Assembly: GCA_950295325.1 (NCBI GenBank)
Contig: OX485803.1
Location: 77,331,554 to 77,395,553, forward strand
Reading direction: 5' to 3'
DNA length: 64,000 bases
Origin: Polytrichum commune
Taxonomy: Eukaryota; Streptophyta; Polytrichopsida; Polytrichales; Polytrichaceae
Shown here: positions 34,428-46,412 of the stretch, piece by piece
Layout of the letters: each line of letters begins with the position of its first letter
Numbering within the stretch: position 1 is the first letter of the stretch
Position numbers and translations under genes: made by a program
Notes under the pieces: generated by a model
Seen by the model: only the letters and a program-made list of their open reading frames with translations
The model's database searches: none
Told to the model about the DNA's origin: nothing

Positions 34428-36463
34428 TGTCACCCAAATTTCCTCACCCTTGATTTCGTCCTTAGCCCGAGTATGGAATGTTTGACTGACACGTAATAAC
34501 TCCCTCCTTGGTAGTTCAATGTATCATTCCAATACCCCATTGGAATATACATAACACCCGCAACTCTTGATGAGCTTCCAACTTAACCCACATTATGTCA
34601 TTTCATTATCTTTGATTTCGGGCAAGGTTACATCCTTAGCTTTCTCCAAAGTCCACCCGGCCGCCTTGGCCACACACGCCTTCAGGGATTTACCTCGCAT
34701 GAATCTAGTCCTAGCCGTTGATTCCTCGCTGGTACATGACACCTCGCATATTGATTCCATGAGCACATAAGCTTAAGTATTAATAAGTACTTGTATAACT
34801 TATCGTATACTCCCCTTCACAAGCTTTCACAATTCCCGCTCAAGTTCAATCTTTTAATATAGCAACTAATCAATTAGTTGGGCCAAGTAGTCTATTTGAT
34901 AGACTAAGCTATTGATTACCCAATCTTACTAACTAGCTAACTAACCCACTAGCCTAACCCCAACTTATAGATTAATTACACTAACCAAGCCTACCCCAAC
35001 TGATATACTACTTAAGCCAGTTCTCGCTAACCCAGCCTACCCCCAACTGTATACTACTTAAGCCAGCTTACGCTAACCAGCCGACCCCCAACTGTATACT
35101 ACTTAAGCCAGCTTACGCTAGCCAGCCTACCTCCAACTGTATACTACTTAAGCCAACTTACGCTAACCAGCCTACCCCCAACTGATATACCACTTAAGCC
35201 AGTTCTCGCTAACCCAGCCTACCCCCAACTGTATACTACTTAAGCCAGCTTACGCTAGCCAGCCTACCTCCAACTGTATACTACTTAAGCCAGTTCTCGC
35301 TAACCCAACCTATCCCCAACTGTATACTACTTAAGCCAGCTTACGCTAGCCAGCCGACCTCCAATTGTATACTACTTAAGCCAGCTTACGCTAACCAGCC
35401 GACCTCCAACTGTATACTACTTAAGCCAGCTTACGCTAACTAGCCGACCTCCAACTGTATACTACTTAAGCCAGCTTACGCTAACCAGCCTACCCCCAAC
35501 TAATATACCACTTAAGCCAGTTCTCGCTAACCCAGCCTACCCCCAACTGTATACTACTTAAGCCAGTTCTCGCTAACCCAGCCTACCCCCAACTGTATAC
35601 TACTTAAGCCAGTTCTTGCTAACCCAGCCTACCCCCAACTATATACTACTTAAGCCAGCTGACCAGCTGCCTCTGCCGGAACTAATTCCAGGAGCCTCCA
35701 CAATATGATTTCAGGAACTTTTGGTGATACCCTCCGGCCCTCAAATAACTACTTACCAACAAAACTAATTGCTTCAAATGTAAATGTAATTTTCCAACTT
35801 CCACCAACATTAAATGCTCAACATTTCATTCATGAAATTGTGTAAGTACAATTCATTATATAAATCCAAGTACCACAACTCAAAGACTATAAACTAAATT
35901 CTCAATTCTTCAAACTCAAGCTACTACTAACAAGAGGTCAAGCCTACTTCAAGGCTAACTAGTCTTGGCTCTTCACCTTAACACCATGCACACACTCGTG
36001 CTCCTATCTTGCTTCCCACACACCCACACTTATAACACGTGGGGTGCCAAGGAGCACGAAGGAAAGAGGAAGAGAGAGGGAAGAATGAGGGTTTATATAG
36101 TGAGTTGAGGAGGTGAGCACCCTCAAGGCTCAAGATAAGCCTTCGTAATCCCTTTCCTATTTTGTAGGCTCTCATCCTATCTTCTAAGCCTTTGTCCTCA
36201 AACGAACAACATAGATCCTAATTCAAATATTTAACTCAAGGAACTACCCTTGGTTCTCCACCTACTACGCTCACCAACTAAGGAGCTTCCTCACACTACT
36301 AATCTTCTAATCAATCCACTCCACACAAGCCTAATGCTTAAACATAACTTCCTTCAAGCTTCACTCTTTTATATTTTTATGAATAATCAATAAACATTAA
36401 AACATAACTTCTAATGGTCTCAAAAGACTTAAGAATACATGTGGGCACCATTTTGGGCTCACA
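34428..36463. mobile_element. Solo LTR, 2.04 kb, with 5-bp target duplication
   Basis: It begins TGTCACCC and ends GGGCTCACA, giving the canonical TG...CA. It is flanked by CCCTA at 34,423-34,427 and again at 36,464-36,468. It is inserted in the Copia remnant. A second family member occupies 61,316-63,304. Aligned regions outside the central repeats include 'TAGCCGTTGATTC' against 'TGGCCGTTGATTC', 'CACACCCACACTTATAACAC' and the end 'GTGGGCACCATTTTGG'. The centre holds a 45-bp minisatellite. No internal retrotransposon coding or primer-binding site is present, as expected after LTR-LTR recombination. Confidence 0.87.
34985..35665. repeat. 45-bp minisatellite inside the solo LTR, about 15 copies
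   Basis: The unit is typified by CAACTGTATACTACTTAAGC followed by CAGCTTACGCTAACCAGCC and CTACCCC. Spacing is 45 bp (for example 35,050 to 35,095). At least two variants alternate (CAGCTTACGCTA and CAGTTCTCGCTAACC). The array sits at about the same relative place as the 32-bp array in the related LTR at 61.3-63.3 kb. Confidence 0.92.
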
Positions 36464-36562
36464 CCCTACAACGGTTGTTGTGGACAAATATTTCAAATTG
36501 TTTTTGTGTAATGACGGTGAGGAACAATTTTATTGTGTTACTGTTATTGTAAATGTAAACCG

Positions 36563-36652
36563 GGACTATTGGAAGTAAGACATGACTATTGGAAGTAAAT
36601 GAACATGACTATTGGAAGTAATTGAACATGACTATAGGAAGTAATTGAACAT
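36563..36652. repeat. 23-bp tandem repeat, about 4 copies
   Basis: GACTATTGGAAGTAATTGAA followed by CAT, repeated with small changes just downstream of the solo LTR and upstream of the CACTA coding remnant. Confidence 0.85.
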
Positions 36653-36800
36653 ATCTAGTTGTAGTCATGTTAATACTCCAATACTTATATAAGTAGTTGT
36701 ATAGTCATAAGGGATTATATTTATTGTAACATTTCCTAAAATTTTGTTATCTTGTATTTGATAGGCAACTATAATTAACCTATTATTTTTTGGTGGAATA

Positions 36801-39800
36801 GGGTCTTCTTATACGCAATACATTGGATGTAATGCATTGCAAGAAAAACATAACAGAAAGTCTTATGAAAACCATATTTGGGGAGAAAGATATACTAAAG
36901 GTTCATATAGACATGAAGGAAACCAACATACGGCCGCATTTGTGGCCCATACTGGGGAAAAAGCTAGGAAGCTTGACTTTGCCGCAAGCTTCATATGTGC
37001 TCACAAAGAAAAAGAAGGAGGTATTTGTGAATGTTGTGCGGCAGTTGAAAACTCCAACTCATTATGTTGGCCAATTGTGAAAAAACGTTCACGTGGATGG
37101 GAGCCTCAAAGGATTGAAATCTCATGATTACCATGTCCTTATGCAACAAGTCTTACCCCTTTGTATACGCACAATCATGTCAAAGAAGGTTCGTATATGT
37201 ATAATAAGACTAAGCCGGATATTCAAACGCATATGTGCAAAAACCATCAATCCATTAGAAATGATTGAATTACGAGAGGATACGGGCAACACCTTGTGCA
37301 TGCTTGAAAAAAAATTTCCACCGGCATTTTTTGATGTGATGACGCATTTCTTTGGTACATTTGGTTGAAAAAATAGATATTTATGGGCCGTACATGCCCG
37401 CTAGATGTATCTTATGGAAAGGTACTTGAAGACATTGAAGGGCTATGTTCGAAATTGCGCAAGAGCTGAAGCCTCCATGGCTGAAAGATATGTCATAGAT
37501 GAAGCGCTTGGCTTTTGCACAGAGTACATGCAAACATATTCTATTATAAGTCGCAGGGTATGGGATGATAAAAATGATCTTATAATGAACAATGAAATAC
37601 TTGAAGGTGTTGGGCGACCAAGGATACTAACACCTAAACTATGCGATGGGATACATGAGTTTGTGGTGAATAATGTGGTTTCCCTAGAGTCATGGAAAAA
37701 GTAAGTTACTTCATTCCAAATGTAGAATACATTGAAATTTATAAATAGAAAGTTGGCACCAAAATAATGAAACCATATTTTTTTTGTTATGTTAATTGGA
37801 AATGAATTTGATTAGTGATAAAAATTAAAAACAACGTATGTCACTAATACATGCCACTTATGTATGTTTAGTGTGCGGGTAATTTAAAAACATCAAATGC
37901 ATCACAAAATTGTTTTATTTTAAAGGCGTCACACTGCTATTATGACACAACACAAATTGGATCGTGAACACTATCGAAGAAAAAAACAAAATGGCAGGAT
38001 TGTTTATCCCGAAAATCTCCAAGATGAACATTTTTCCAAATGGTTCAAATCAGAGGTTTCACATGCCAAACAAGCGGGACATGAGATTGACAATGATGTA
38101 TTGGTTTTGTCTCTTCCACCCTCTAGCCAAGCAACATCGTACCGCTCCATGTATGCTTTCGGAAACCATATCCGTGTGCATAGTGCAAAAGGAATTTTAA
38201 CAACGGTCGACTCTGGTGTGGCCGCCACATTCTCCCAACATTGTCGCTCAAGTGTACATGCCAGGAACTTGAAGGCGGAAAATTTGGAGTATGTGGGATG
38301 GGTGGAGGAAATATTGGCCATGGACTATGGTCGATATGAGTTGGTTGTGTTATATTGTAATTGGGTGATGACAAACATAATTGGACATAATGCTACTATG
38401 AATTGAGATGATTATGGGTTTAGCCTAGTGAATTTTGATAGACTAGTGGCATTATCAGCCGAATCTTTTGCATTTCCACTTCAAGTTGAACAAGTTTTCT
38501 TTGCGGATGATTTGAACAATCATGGATTGTTGTTAGTTTTTTGGTTACAAACAAACCCAGGGAAACAATCAGGAAAGACTTAAAAGGTGACTTTTATTTC
38601 ATCTAGGCGTCTTGAACAAGGTTCATTAGGAAAAACATAGAATTATTTCACTTCCTTTTAACTTAGAACTGACAATTATCTTAGGGGTAAGGGATAAAAA
38701 CTCTAAAAACTCTCTTTGTCAGTACATACAAATGTGACAGTCTCTCACCTCACACTAATTCCCAGGCAATAGTCTGGTAGTGAGTTCATTTTAATTGGAC
38801 CAAGTGCGGTGCACAATCATAGGCACAGCCATCGGCAATAGTCTTGCATAAGTAGCACCGCAGAGTCTTGTTCTACCAAAGCCAAGGGCACTTTGGTATA
38901 GGCAATAGTCTTTCATTGCTGAATATTCTTGCATAAGAGCAGCGTAAATATTAGTCCTTACATGATATAACCTCTTTATTAATTAGGATTACAAAAGGTT
39001 GCAAAGTATATGGATTTCAATTATCTTTTGAATTTATACTTGTATTTCACCCCAAATTAATATCGAGTTCATGTTACGGAGTTCTGGGGCAATCGTTACC
39101 CTACGTACCGTAGTAAGCATTCTTACTTGTTGTTCTGGACTTGTCTTTTCTTTTCTCTACTGGTCTGCCCCACTTCTCTTGACAGCCAACAGTCCTTTGA
39201 AGGATGACCTTTCACCTTATCAGGGCCATCGTCTTTTCGGTCCTCTCCCTACAGTAGGGTTAGAGAAAAAACATACTCTCAAGTCATATCCTACTATCAC
39301 ATCCACACTATTCCCTCCAAGGACTCCAGACTATGGCCTTGCAATAATTCAAAAATCAGGTGCTCACTTCCTTAATCACAACATATTGTCTTATCCTACT
39401 AGATTCGTTGCCTAATGATCATCACAATCATAATCTTTCCATGCGCCAAAGCAATTGACCATACTTCAAGTTATCATCATCAGGAATTAGACAATGCAAA
39501 GACTATAGCCTCTGCCGAATTATTCCAGTTCATTGTATTTTAGATAGTCTATCAGAGTCACATGATTAATTATGACCAGAATATCTTCGCTCTTAAGAGT
39601 GCATAACAAATCAGTTGTATCAGTTCAACACAATCCAACAATTTGAGAAGTGATCAATTCGCATTCTTATTAGGATGAGGACAGAATCACATTCACGTTC
39701 TGCATCATAAGCCATTCAGTCTCTCACAATCATTCTCAGAGTCAGTAACAGACTATGGCCTATAACATTGCACAAAATCACCACACATCACCAAACTACA

Positions 39801-40546
39801 TTCAAAATATGTTAATCCTGGAAAAGTACATCAGGGAGAATGATAATAGTGAGGTAAGACTATTCGCTCTCCAGTACAAGCACCCTGGAGGCTTCTTTAA
39901 TATGGATATACAGGCTATGGCCTGAAATTCTCTATATCACTCAAATATCAGAGTTGATCGCCATACAATAGCCTTTTTACTTACTGCCCACTCTCTTGGC
40001 TCAAGAAGGAGAAGACCTCTCCCTTGATATAACTTCCTTCACCTACTTATACTCCTTTTCCCAACAGGTTCTTTTCTACTGACACCTTTTACAATCAGAC
40101 TATAGCCTTCCAGATTGTCTTTTTTGGTATCTCTGGGTTACAGGCCGTTCATACTTACAATCTTTTAATGTTTAAGTTCAATATAAGCCAGTTTCACACT
40201 CAAAAACTCCTTGGCAAGAAAAAAATGTTATCCTAAGTAATTTTTCTTATTACATGGATGGAAAGTGCTTCTACAGAAAGACCCAAGGGGAGCAAGAGTT
40301 GTTTCTGGAAAAGATTCTATGTTGGACATAGGATGCCTATCTTTAGGCAATGTTGAAGAGCATTGTGGATTGGTACCAACATCATTAGACAATGATGCTA
40401 CACCAACAGATCCAATATTAGATGAGGTTGTGGTTCTAAGCAGTGATCGAGTGGTTGTAGCTTTGAACACAAATGAGGATGAACCATCTTACGAAGATGA
40501 GGATGAATTTGGAATTGAAGAAGATGAAAATGCTTTGATAGAATAA
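36801..40546 (+). mobile_element. CACTA (En/Spm) transposase remnant, interrupted by a solo LTR
   Basis: From an acceptor at about 36,800 a single frame reads LLIRNTLDVMHCKKNI, the end of the TNP2/Transposase_21 domain. DUF4218 follows (KSHDYHVLMQQVLPL, KKFPPAFFDVMTHFFG, MYLMERYLKTLKGYVRNCAR, ERYVIDEALGFCTEY). A phase-2 intron at 37,705-37,925 (AA|GTAAGT ... TTAAAG|G) is still splice-competent. DUF4216 follows (HIRVHSAKGILTTVDSGVAA, then DDYGFSLVNFDRL and QVFFADDLNNHG). Stops at 37,081, 37,369 and 38,404 kill it. The solo LTR at 38,528-40,254 splits the DUF4216 end from its continuation at 40,260-40,546, which has an acidic tail (YEDEDEFGIEEDE). CACTA termini and the N-terminal part were not found. 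Confidence 0.88.
38528..40254. mobile_element. Solo LTR, 1.73 kb, with 5-bp target duplication (second family)
   Basis: It starts TGTTGTTAG and ends CTTATTACA (TG...CA), flanked by TGGAT at 38,523-38,527 and 40,255-40,259. Removing it restores continuity of the surrounding DUF4216 reading frame (NHG-W-KVLLQKDPRG), an independent check on the boundaries. It carries repeated 11-bp motifs in mirrored orientation: GGCAATAGTCT at 38,765, 38,834 and 38,901, and AGACTATRGCC at 39,328, 39,500, 39,750 and 40,097. No coding sequence was seen inside. Confidence 0.85.
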
Positions 40547-42467
40547 AATACAATATGTTGAGTTTTTAGCAATGTCATATTGTGTATAAATATGTACAAT
40601 TCATTATTAATCCAAAAAGAGATGGGTCATTTTTTGTGAGTATTCATTGCAAAACCGTAAAACATGTGACAATTTGAATAGACAAACCCAAATGAAGCAC
40701 TTCACTTTCCATAGTCATGCATGTTCTCTTAGACGTTCCCAAACACGTTCTCAAGTGCGTTCCCAAGTGAATTTCTGTCCCACTTCACTACCATGTCTCC
40801 CCAAAGTTAACTCGGACATAAAATGAGTAAAGGTGGAATTCAACCATTTCACCAGTTCACTGTTAATAATAGTAAAATACATGTTTTGTTGTAGTGTCCT
40901 ATTTAATTCAAGCACACTTAATTTCTGACACATATGTCTATCTCACCTCATGTAAGTTTCTATGCATGACACTCATCAACTCTCTCAAATATAATCAATT
41001 TGATGACGCCTATACTATCAATTACTTTGTATATACCTTGGATAACTAAGATGAAGGTTTGATCTTGAAGCTCTTGTTTTCCAAAAATGGTAAAGATACA
41101 AAGGACCTAACTCTTGTGTAGCTTATCGTCGTGAATAAGGTAAGGTGAAGTGTGCTCAAATCCTAACTCTATATATATTGAGAGGAGGTGCCTAACATGT
41201 GTCTTCCTTATAGATTGCCATATCTTTAATTCCTCTAAAAATAACGAAGATAGTTCCTCCGGGCACCCTCGAAGAGAGCACATATAATCCTCATCTCCTA
41301 TTTCCTTCAAAATGTAGTAGATATAGCCTAGAATCTACATATGTATCATCTAGGTATGGGAAGATTCCTAAGGCTAACCAAGAAGTAATTTCTTGGCCCT
41401 TATTTAATTCCACCTCCGCTTTCCCCTACCTATGTGGCCTACGTGGGTATTAGTCACCATAGAGCCTTTTCATTCTAAAGGGCTTGCTACGTGGCTTACT
41501 AATTATAAAATAGCTCACTAAGCAATCACTAATCTTAAAAGCTCACTAATTGACTTTTAAAAACCTTATGTGCCTTACTATCTATGGTCATAACTTACTA
41601 ATATAAATAGCTTACTAATAGCCTATTTAAGTGGCTCACTAAATTGGTGGTTTCCTAAATGGCCTCACTTAACAAGGTATTCTTTTTGACTTGCATAGTT
41701 CTCCCCGACCCTCTTGGTACACTGGTTGATGAACCGCCTATTCCCGGTTTGAAATGAATGATACCCGGACAATAAGGCCAATACCCAGATTGACACCCTT
41801 GGGATACACGGGTCTTTAGGTACTGGCTTCTACATACCCTCAGATTAACCAGTGGATGACCGGCTTATACTCGCCATGGTAGCTCTATAAGTACATGCTC
41901 CTATTCTTCTCCTTCGAGATATCCGACCATGATAGCTCTAGTGCTCCGACTCTAACCCTTGGTCTTTGGTCCCTCAGTCTCGGCTCTACGGCTCTCTTCC
42001 ACTCAGTCTTGGTTCCTTGGCTCTCTACCTCTCCGTCTCGGCTTCCGGTTTTGTCTCGGCCCTCAACTCTGTCTCTTTAATTATTGTTGTTTCTCATCTT
42101 TTCGTGTTGCTTTTGCTATTGAGTTTGTTGGTTTAAGCATATCCTTTTGGCTTTGACTACCTAATTCCTGTCAATGAGCCAATAATGTCTTAACATTGAT
42201 GTTTCATACGCTCGATGCTATCCTCTGCTCAACGCCATCCTCTGCTCACACTGTCATGTACCTCAATAGTTCATCAATAATACATGAAACAATTATACTC
42301 AAGACAACAGTTGTGAACTTTGAATGCATTATATCAAACTTCACACTTAACAAATACAATGTGATTGACTATAAGCTCGAGCCACCTAACCATAGGAGAA
42401 AGACAAAAGAAAGATCTCCTCTCCTCCTTCGAGCTCTCTCTTATATTCCAAAAGGGACTCCTAATCT
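40547..42467. other. Intergenic, nothing recognised
   Basis: No supportable gene. 41,500-41,660 repeats CTCACTAA/CTTACTAA phrases, and 41,900-42,090 is C/T-rich (CTCGG, CTCT phrases). Open frames there are compositional. Confidence 0.45.
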
Positions 42468-42590
42468 TATCCTTCTTTATCCATAGTATCTAAGAGATAT
42501 TTTTAGAAATCTTAAGTCCTCACTCCTAGTCTTATCCATCTTTATCCATAGTATGTAAGATATACTTTTAGAAGTCTCAAGATACGCCCA
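42468..42590. repeat. About 62-bp direct repeat, two copies
   Basis: CTARTCTTATCC...TCTTTATCCATAGTAT followed by TAAGA and TTTTTAGAA or TTTTAGAAG. The copies start near 42,462 and 42,524. Confidence 0.7.
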
Positions 42591-42594
42591 ATAT

Positions 42595-43190
42595 ATGGGC
42601 AACCACAGGAAAAACATCTTCTGGCCCCTCACACACCAAAACCCCAACTGCACCCTATGCCACAAAAATGACAGAGACACTTGGCCCCACCTTTTATCAA
42701 CATGTGAACACCCATACCTAAAAGGACTAGGAATTGCAAGACACAACAAAGCGGTACACCTCATCACCCAAACGCTCCAAGCCAACAAAAACACTCGGTA
42801 GTTCACACTAACCAATGCAGGGAAACTTAACAACATAATACCATAACAAACAATCCCCGATTGGCTTATTAAATGCTCATGCCAACAAATGCCATGCAGT
42901 TGCCAAGCTAAACTAAGACCAGATATCCTATCCATGATTGGTGCACCCAACCATACACAAATGCCAATATCGCCCTCCCCAACACACACAATCCAATTTA
43001 TCGAATTCACATACTCTCATGACAGATTCCCAGAAAGCAATCACCCGAAAACACACGAAATATGACCCATTAATAAACACCATACAAAACAATGGGTGGA
43101 AGACCAACCCCATCATTACCATCACAGCTGGAGTCAGGGGTGCCATTCACGAACACTCCATTGAAAACTAACCCAACTAAAAACCCCTAA
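42595..43190 (+). pseudogene. Non-LTR retrotransposon (LINE-like) C-terminal fragment
   Basis: The frame at 42,595-42,801 reads CTLCHKNDRDTWPHLLSTCE followed by HPYLKGLGIARHNKAV, a CxxC...H...C knuckle followed by RHN, as at the end of LINE reverse-transcriptase polyproteins. After a stop the text continues with LRPDILSMIGAP, IQFIEFTYSHDRFPE and, in another frame, KYDPLINTIQNNGWKTNPII followed by TITAGVRGAIHE. The order RPD...IEFTY...KY.PLI..I...GW...P.ITIT.GVRGAI matches polyproteins I recall from streptophyte algae and non-seed plants. At least one frameshift and two stops make it dead. No reverse transcriptase lies upstream. Confidence 0.65.
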
Positions 43191-44494
43191 ATCCAACATC
43201 AAACTCCTTATGAAACATATACACCAAAACGCCATCAAATACCTCACATATCTGGTTTTAAATAAAAGGAAACTAGATAACAAACAAACACCCATCCCCC
43301 CGCCTTAGAAATGTTAGATATACTTAATATTACAGTAGAGCCCACCTCCCCACAAAGGCAAATCACCTTATATTGCATCACGATACACTGTGATCAATAC
43401 AAGGTTAACGGGCTCACATTCATGCCGGTATAAAGATACGGGCGTTATTTTTTCTTTTCTTTTCTTTTCTTGATCTCTTGCGTTGGTTTCCTTTAGTGCT
43501 AACCCCCTGCGTTGGTTCCCTTAGTGTTGATCTCCTTGTGCTCTCCTCTTTGTGCTACCTGAGTAGATCTCCGGCGTTGGTCCCCCTTGTGTTCATGTTC
43601 CTCTCGCCCCTTGAGCCGGCCTTCTTCATGCTCGCACTACCTACGCTCCTTGAGCTGGCCCTTTCCATGATAATGATGCCTAGTTGATCTCTTGCATTGG
43701 TTCCCTTTGTGCTTCAATGTTGATTCCTAACCTTGGTTTAATGCTGATTTTCAACCTTGCTTCAATGTTGATTTTAAACTAAACTTATATAATGTTAATT
43801 TTCTAATAACACTCAATACTAACTTACTCAATGCTAATTTCTACGTTTAACTTACATGATGTTGATTCTTAATATCACTCAACACTAACTTACTAAATGT
43901 TGATTTCTAACTCCTAACTTACATGATGCTATTTTTTCCTAAATCCTAATCTTACTGCTCTCTGTGGCATCATTCTTTAAACTCACTCTAGATTTATTCA
44001 CTTGAAGGCCTCTGAACTGGTGTGAATAGAATCATGAGTCAATTGCGTAGATGTGGTGAATTTCATTAACAACTATGCAAACCTAGTCAAATTCTCTGAC
44101 ATCCCAGACTCTAAGATTAATTTCATTTCATTGCTTGACTAGGCAAGTCTAGAGAATATTAAGGTCTTTATTTTGTGTTTTATGTCTCAAATCATAAAAT
44201 CTTTCCATGCAAGCCAATCACAAATCAAATGGGAAGTCGTCCAAGCAAGCTGACATGGAGCAATTTCACTTGTTAACTTTCTCTGTACATGGAAAATATA
44301 CAACTCCCTTTTGGTGACGTGATGGTGGGTCACATCACATCTATGGACATGTTAGGACATGATGGGACAACCTGTCATGTGACAATTGTCATTGCTGGTC
44401 CCACTAAAATTGAATATTATTCTACAATGTTTTGAAAAACACACTAAATTTACCAATTAGGCAGTGTGGGAAACTAGTGAAGGTGAAAAATAAG
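43191..44494. other. Intergenic with degenerate repeats
   Basis: A TTTTC run at 43,448-43,472 is followed by repeated 'TTGATCTC', 'GCGTTGGT' and 'CCTTAGTG' phrases. 43,700-43,930 is a degenerate tandem of 'AATGTTGATTTCTAA'-like units of about 40-60 bp. No gene was seen. Confidence 0.5.
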
Positions 44495-44830
44495 TTCCTT
44501 TACGCTATGAATTCGTGCCACCAAAAAGATCTAGGAAGCATTGTTCATCTCAGCACTTGGCACTATTCACTTAAAGTACTGGCACTTGGCACTAACCACT
44601 TCAAGTATCAGCACTTGGCATGAAAATACTGATACTTGGCATAATTCACTAAAGTATCAACATTGGGCACCGTTCATTGACAAGCATGTGGCACACACTA
44701 ATCACAAGCACGCACTAGCATTCTTGAAACCTATGGTGAATGGGCATAGAACTTACAATAGTCATGAATTTAGTGTCACTTAGTAGTAATAACTTCAACT
44801 CTTGGTAACTTTGAGATTTGGCTAGATTGT
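44495..44830 (+). repeat. Dispersed repeat, copy 2
   Basis: Same family as 1,085-1,375. This copy has an extra internal series of 'AGCACTTGGCA' and 'GTATCA' phrases (44,550-44,680) spaced about 30 bp apart. Confidence 0.7.
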
Positions 44831-45029
44831 GCATATGACTTGAATTAGTACCACCCTCACTAATTGGAAACTTGCTCAAAAGGAAACTTGAAAAACTTTC
44901 CAGTTAAAAATTATTACATTTTTCAATCTAGTTCACATAGGTTTGTATCTATTATAAAGGAATTGGTTCTCAATCTCCTATCACCAAATGGTTTGCCCTT
45001 CACTATGAATTCCTCATTTGTGAACTCCC

Positions 45030-45310
45030 TAAGGTAGAGGTGCTTTCTCCGATCCGTGTCTAAGGTTGAGGCATCCATAGTCGACCAAGATCATTTAACC
45101 GCTCACTAGGGTACATGTATTGTTCACATGGATGAGATCTGTAATTTTTTAGGCGACTAGAATGAAGGTTTATGTGGCGGCGGCTTGTGATTGATTGCTC
45201 TCACAATTTTTTTGACAACTGTCGTAGCCAAGTATGAGCAAATATGGATTAACCTGTAGATTGACTATGTGTTCAAGTAAACTTTACCGCTTCAAAATTT
45301 GTAGCAATTT
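45030..45310 (+). repeat. Dispersed repeat, inverted partner of 14,960-15,260
   Basis: See the partner copy. Shared text includes 'AAGGTTGAGGCATCCATAGT' and the 'TGGATGAGATCTGTA'-like block. Non-coding. Confidence 0.6.
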
Positions 45311-45434
45311 CCATGTTCATGAGATTTTTTTTTTTGCATTCTCCTTGGAATTTGTTTCTCTTCACAAGAAAAATAGTCCCCCGCTATTATTCCTCCTAAA
45401 AAAATGCAAAATCTCTTATTTTATTGGTTACACA

Positions 45435-46404
45435 CACGGGGAGGTCACTCAGTAGGATTTTTGTGTACCACGTGCGGCGGAGGGGTATTTGTTTAGGGGC
45501 TATTTACCTCCAAGGCACGAATTAAAAGCTCCCTATAATTACATAATATTCTAAAATGACCTATTTTTTTGTACCATACCATTACTTATAATGCCCATGT
45601 CATTGAAATTTTTTGTAGTCTATATTCCTTTTAATTAAAAAAATTGAATTTAAGAATGTATGCAATGCAAAAGTGATGGGAAAAGCATGGCAACAAAAAA
45701 ATATAAAAATTACGTACCATTGCAAAAACCAAGTACAAAAACTTAATGTGAAAATACAAAAAGAAGACTTAGGATAGAACACAACATGATTGAGTGTGTG
45801 TTTACAAACACAACAAGATTGTGTGTGTGTTCACAAACACAACACCTGCTCCATAAAAATCCTTTATTCAAAATCACTTTACATGCTAGTGAAGACCAAA
45901 ACCATATAGTGTGAAACACTTTAAGCTTGGTCATGAATCTTATATAGTTCATTCTGTCACAAACTTGGACAGTTGCTCTGAATCATTCCTATCAAGAGTA
46001 CATCAGATCACGCAGCCTGGCTAAAAAACTCTACACAAGATTGGAGAAGATGATGACGACAAGCAATCCAATTTCAGTCGGGCATAGAGTTAGGCTTCCA
46101 ATTTCATCCATTTTTGGGTGAATGATGAGTAATTTTTCATCCATCCCTCGTGAGGCATGCGTACGAAATTGATTCTACTAAACATACATCCTAAGATCCT
46201 TATTTTCAGCCCCTATATTATTTTTACTAAAAAGGAATGGCCCATTATTTATACCTATCTATTTTACTTGTAATGGGCTTATGTACTTTTAATGGACCCT
46301 TCATTATTTGGAATTCTTTTATAATTTTTATGTCAAATGATTTTAAATCCTCCCTATATTATGCCTTACGTCATTTTTAAAATGCACTAAGTGACCTCCC
46401 CGTG
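45435..46404. mobile_element. hAT-type non-autonomous element, 970 bp
   Basis: The termini are inverted repeats of about 19 bp (CACGGGGAGGTCACT, then C or T, then AGT) and are flanked by an exact 8-bp duplication, GTTACACA, at 45,427-45,434 and 46,405-46,412. An 8-bp duplication is characteristic of hAT elements. The interior is AT-rich, and the ORFs in it do not resemble a transposase. The exact duplication suggests relatively recent insertion. Mutator elements (8-11 bp) are the alternative class. Confidence 0.88.
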
Positions 46405-46412
46405 GTTACACA

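Noticed and set aside
34985-35665. CRISPR-like regular array
   Set aside because: The whole 45-bp unit repeats with drift and no unique spacers, inside a solo LTR of a plant genome. It is a minisatellite.
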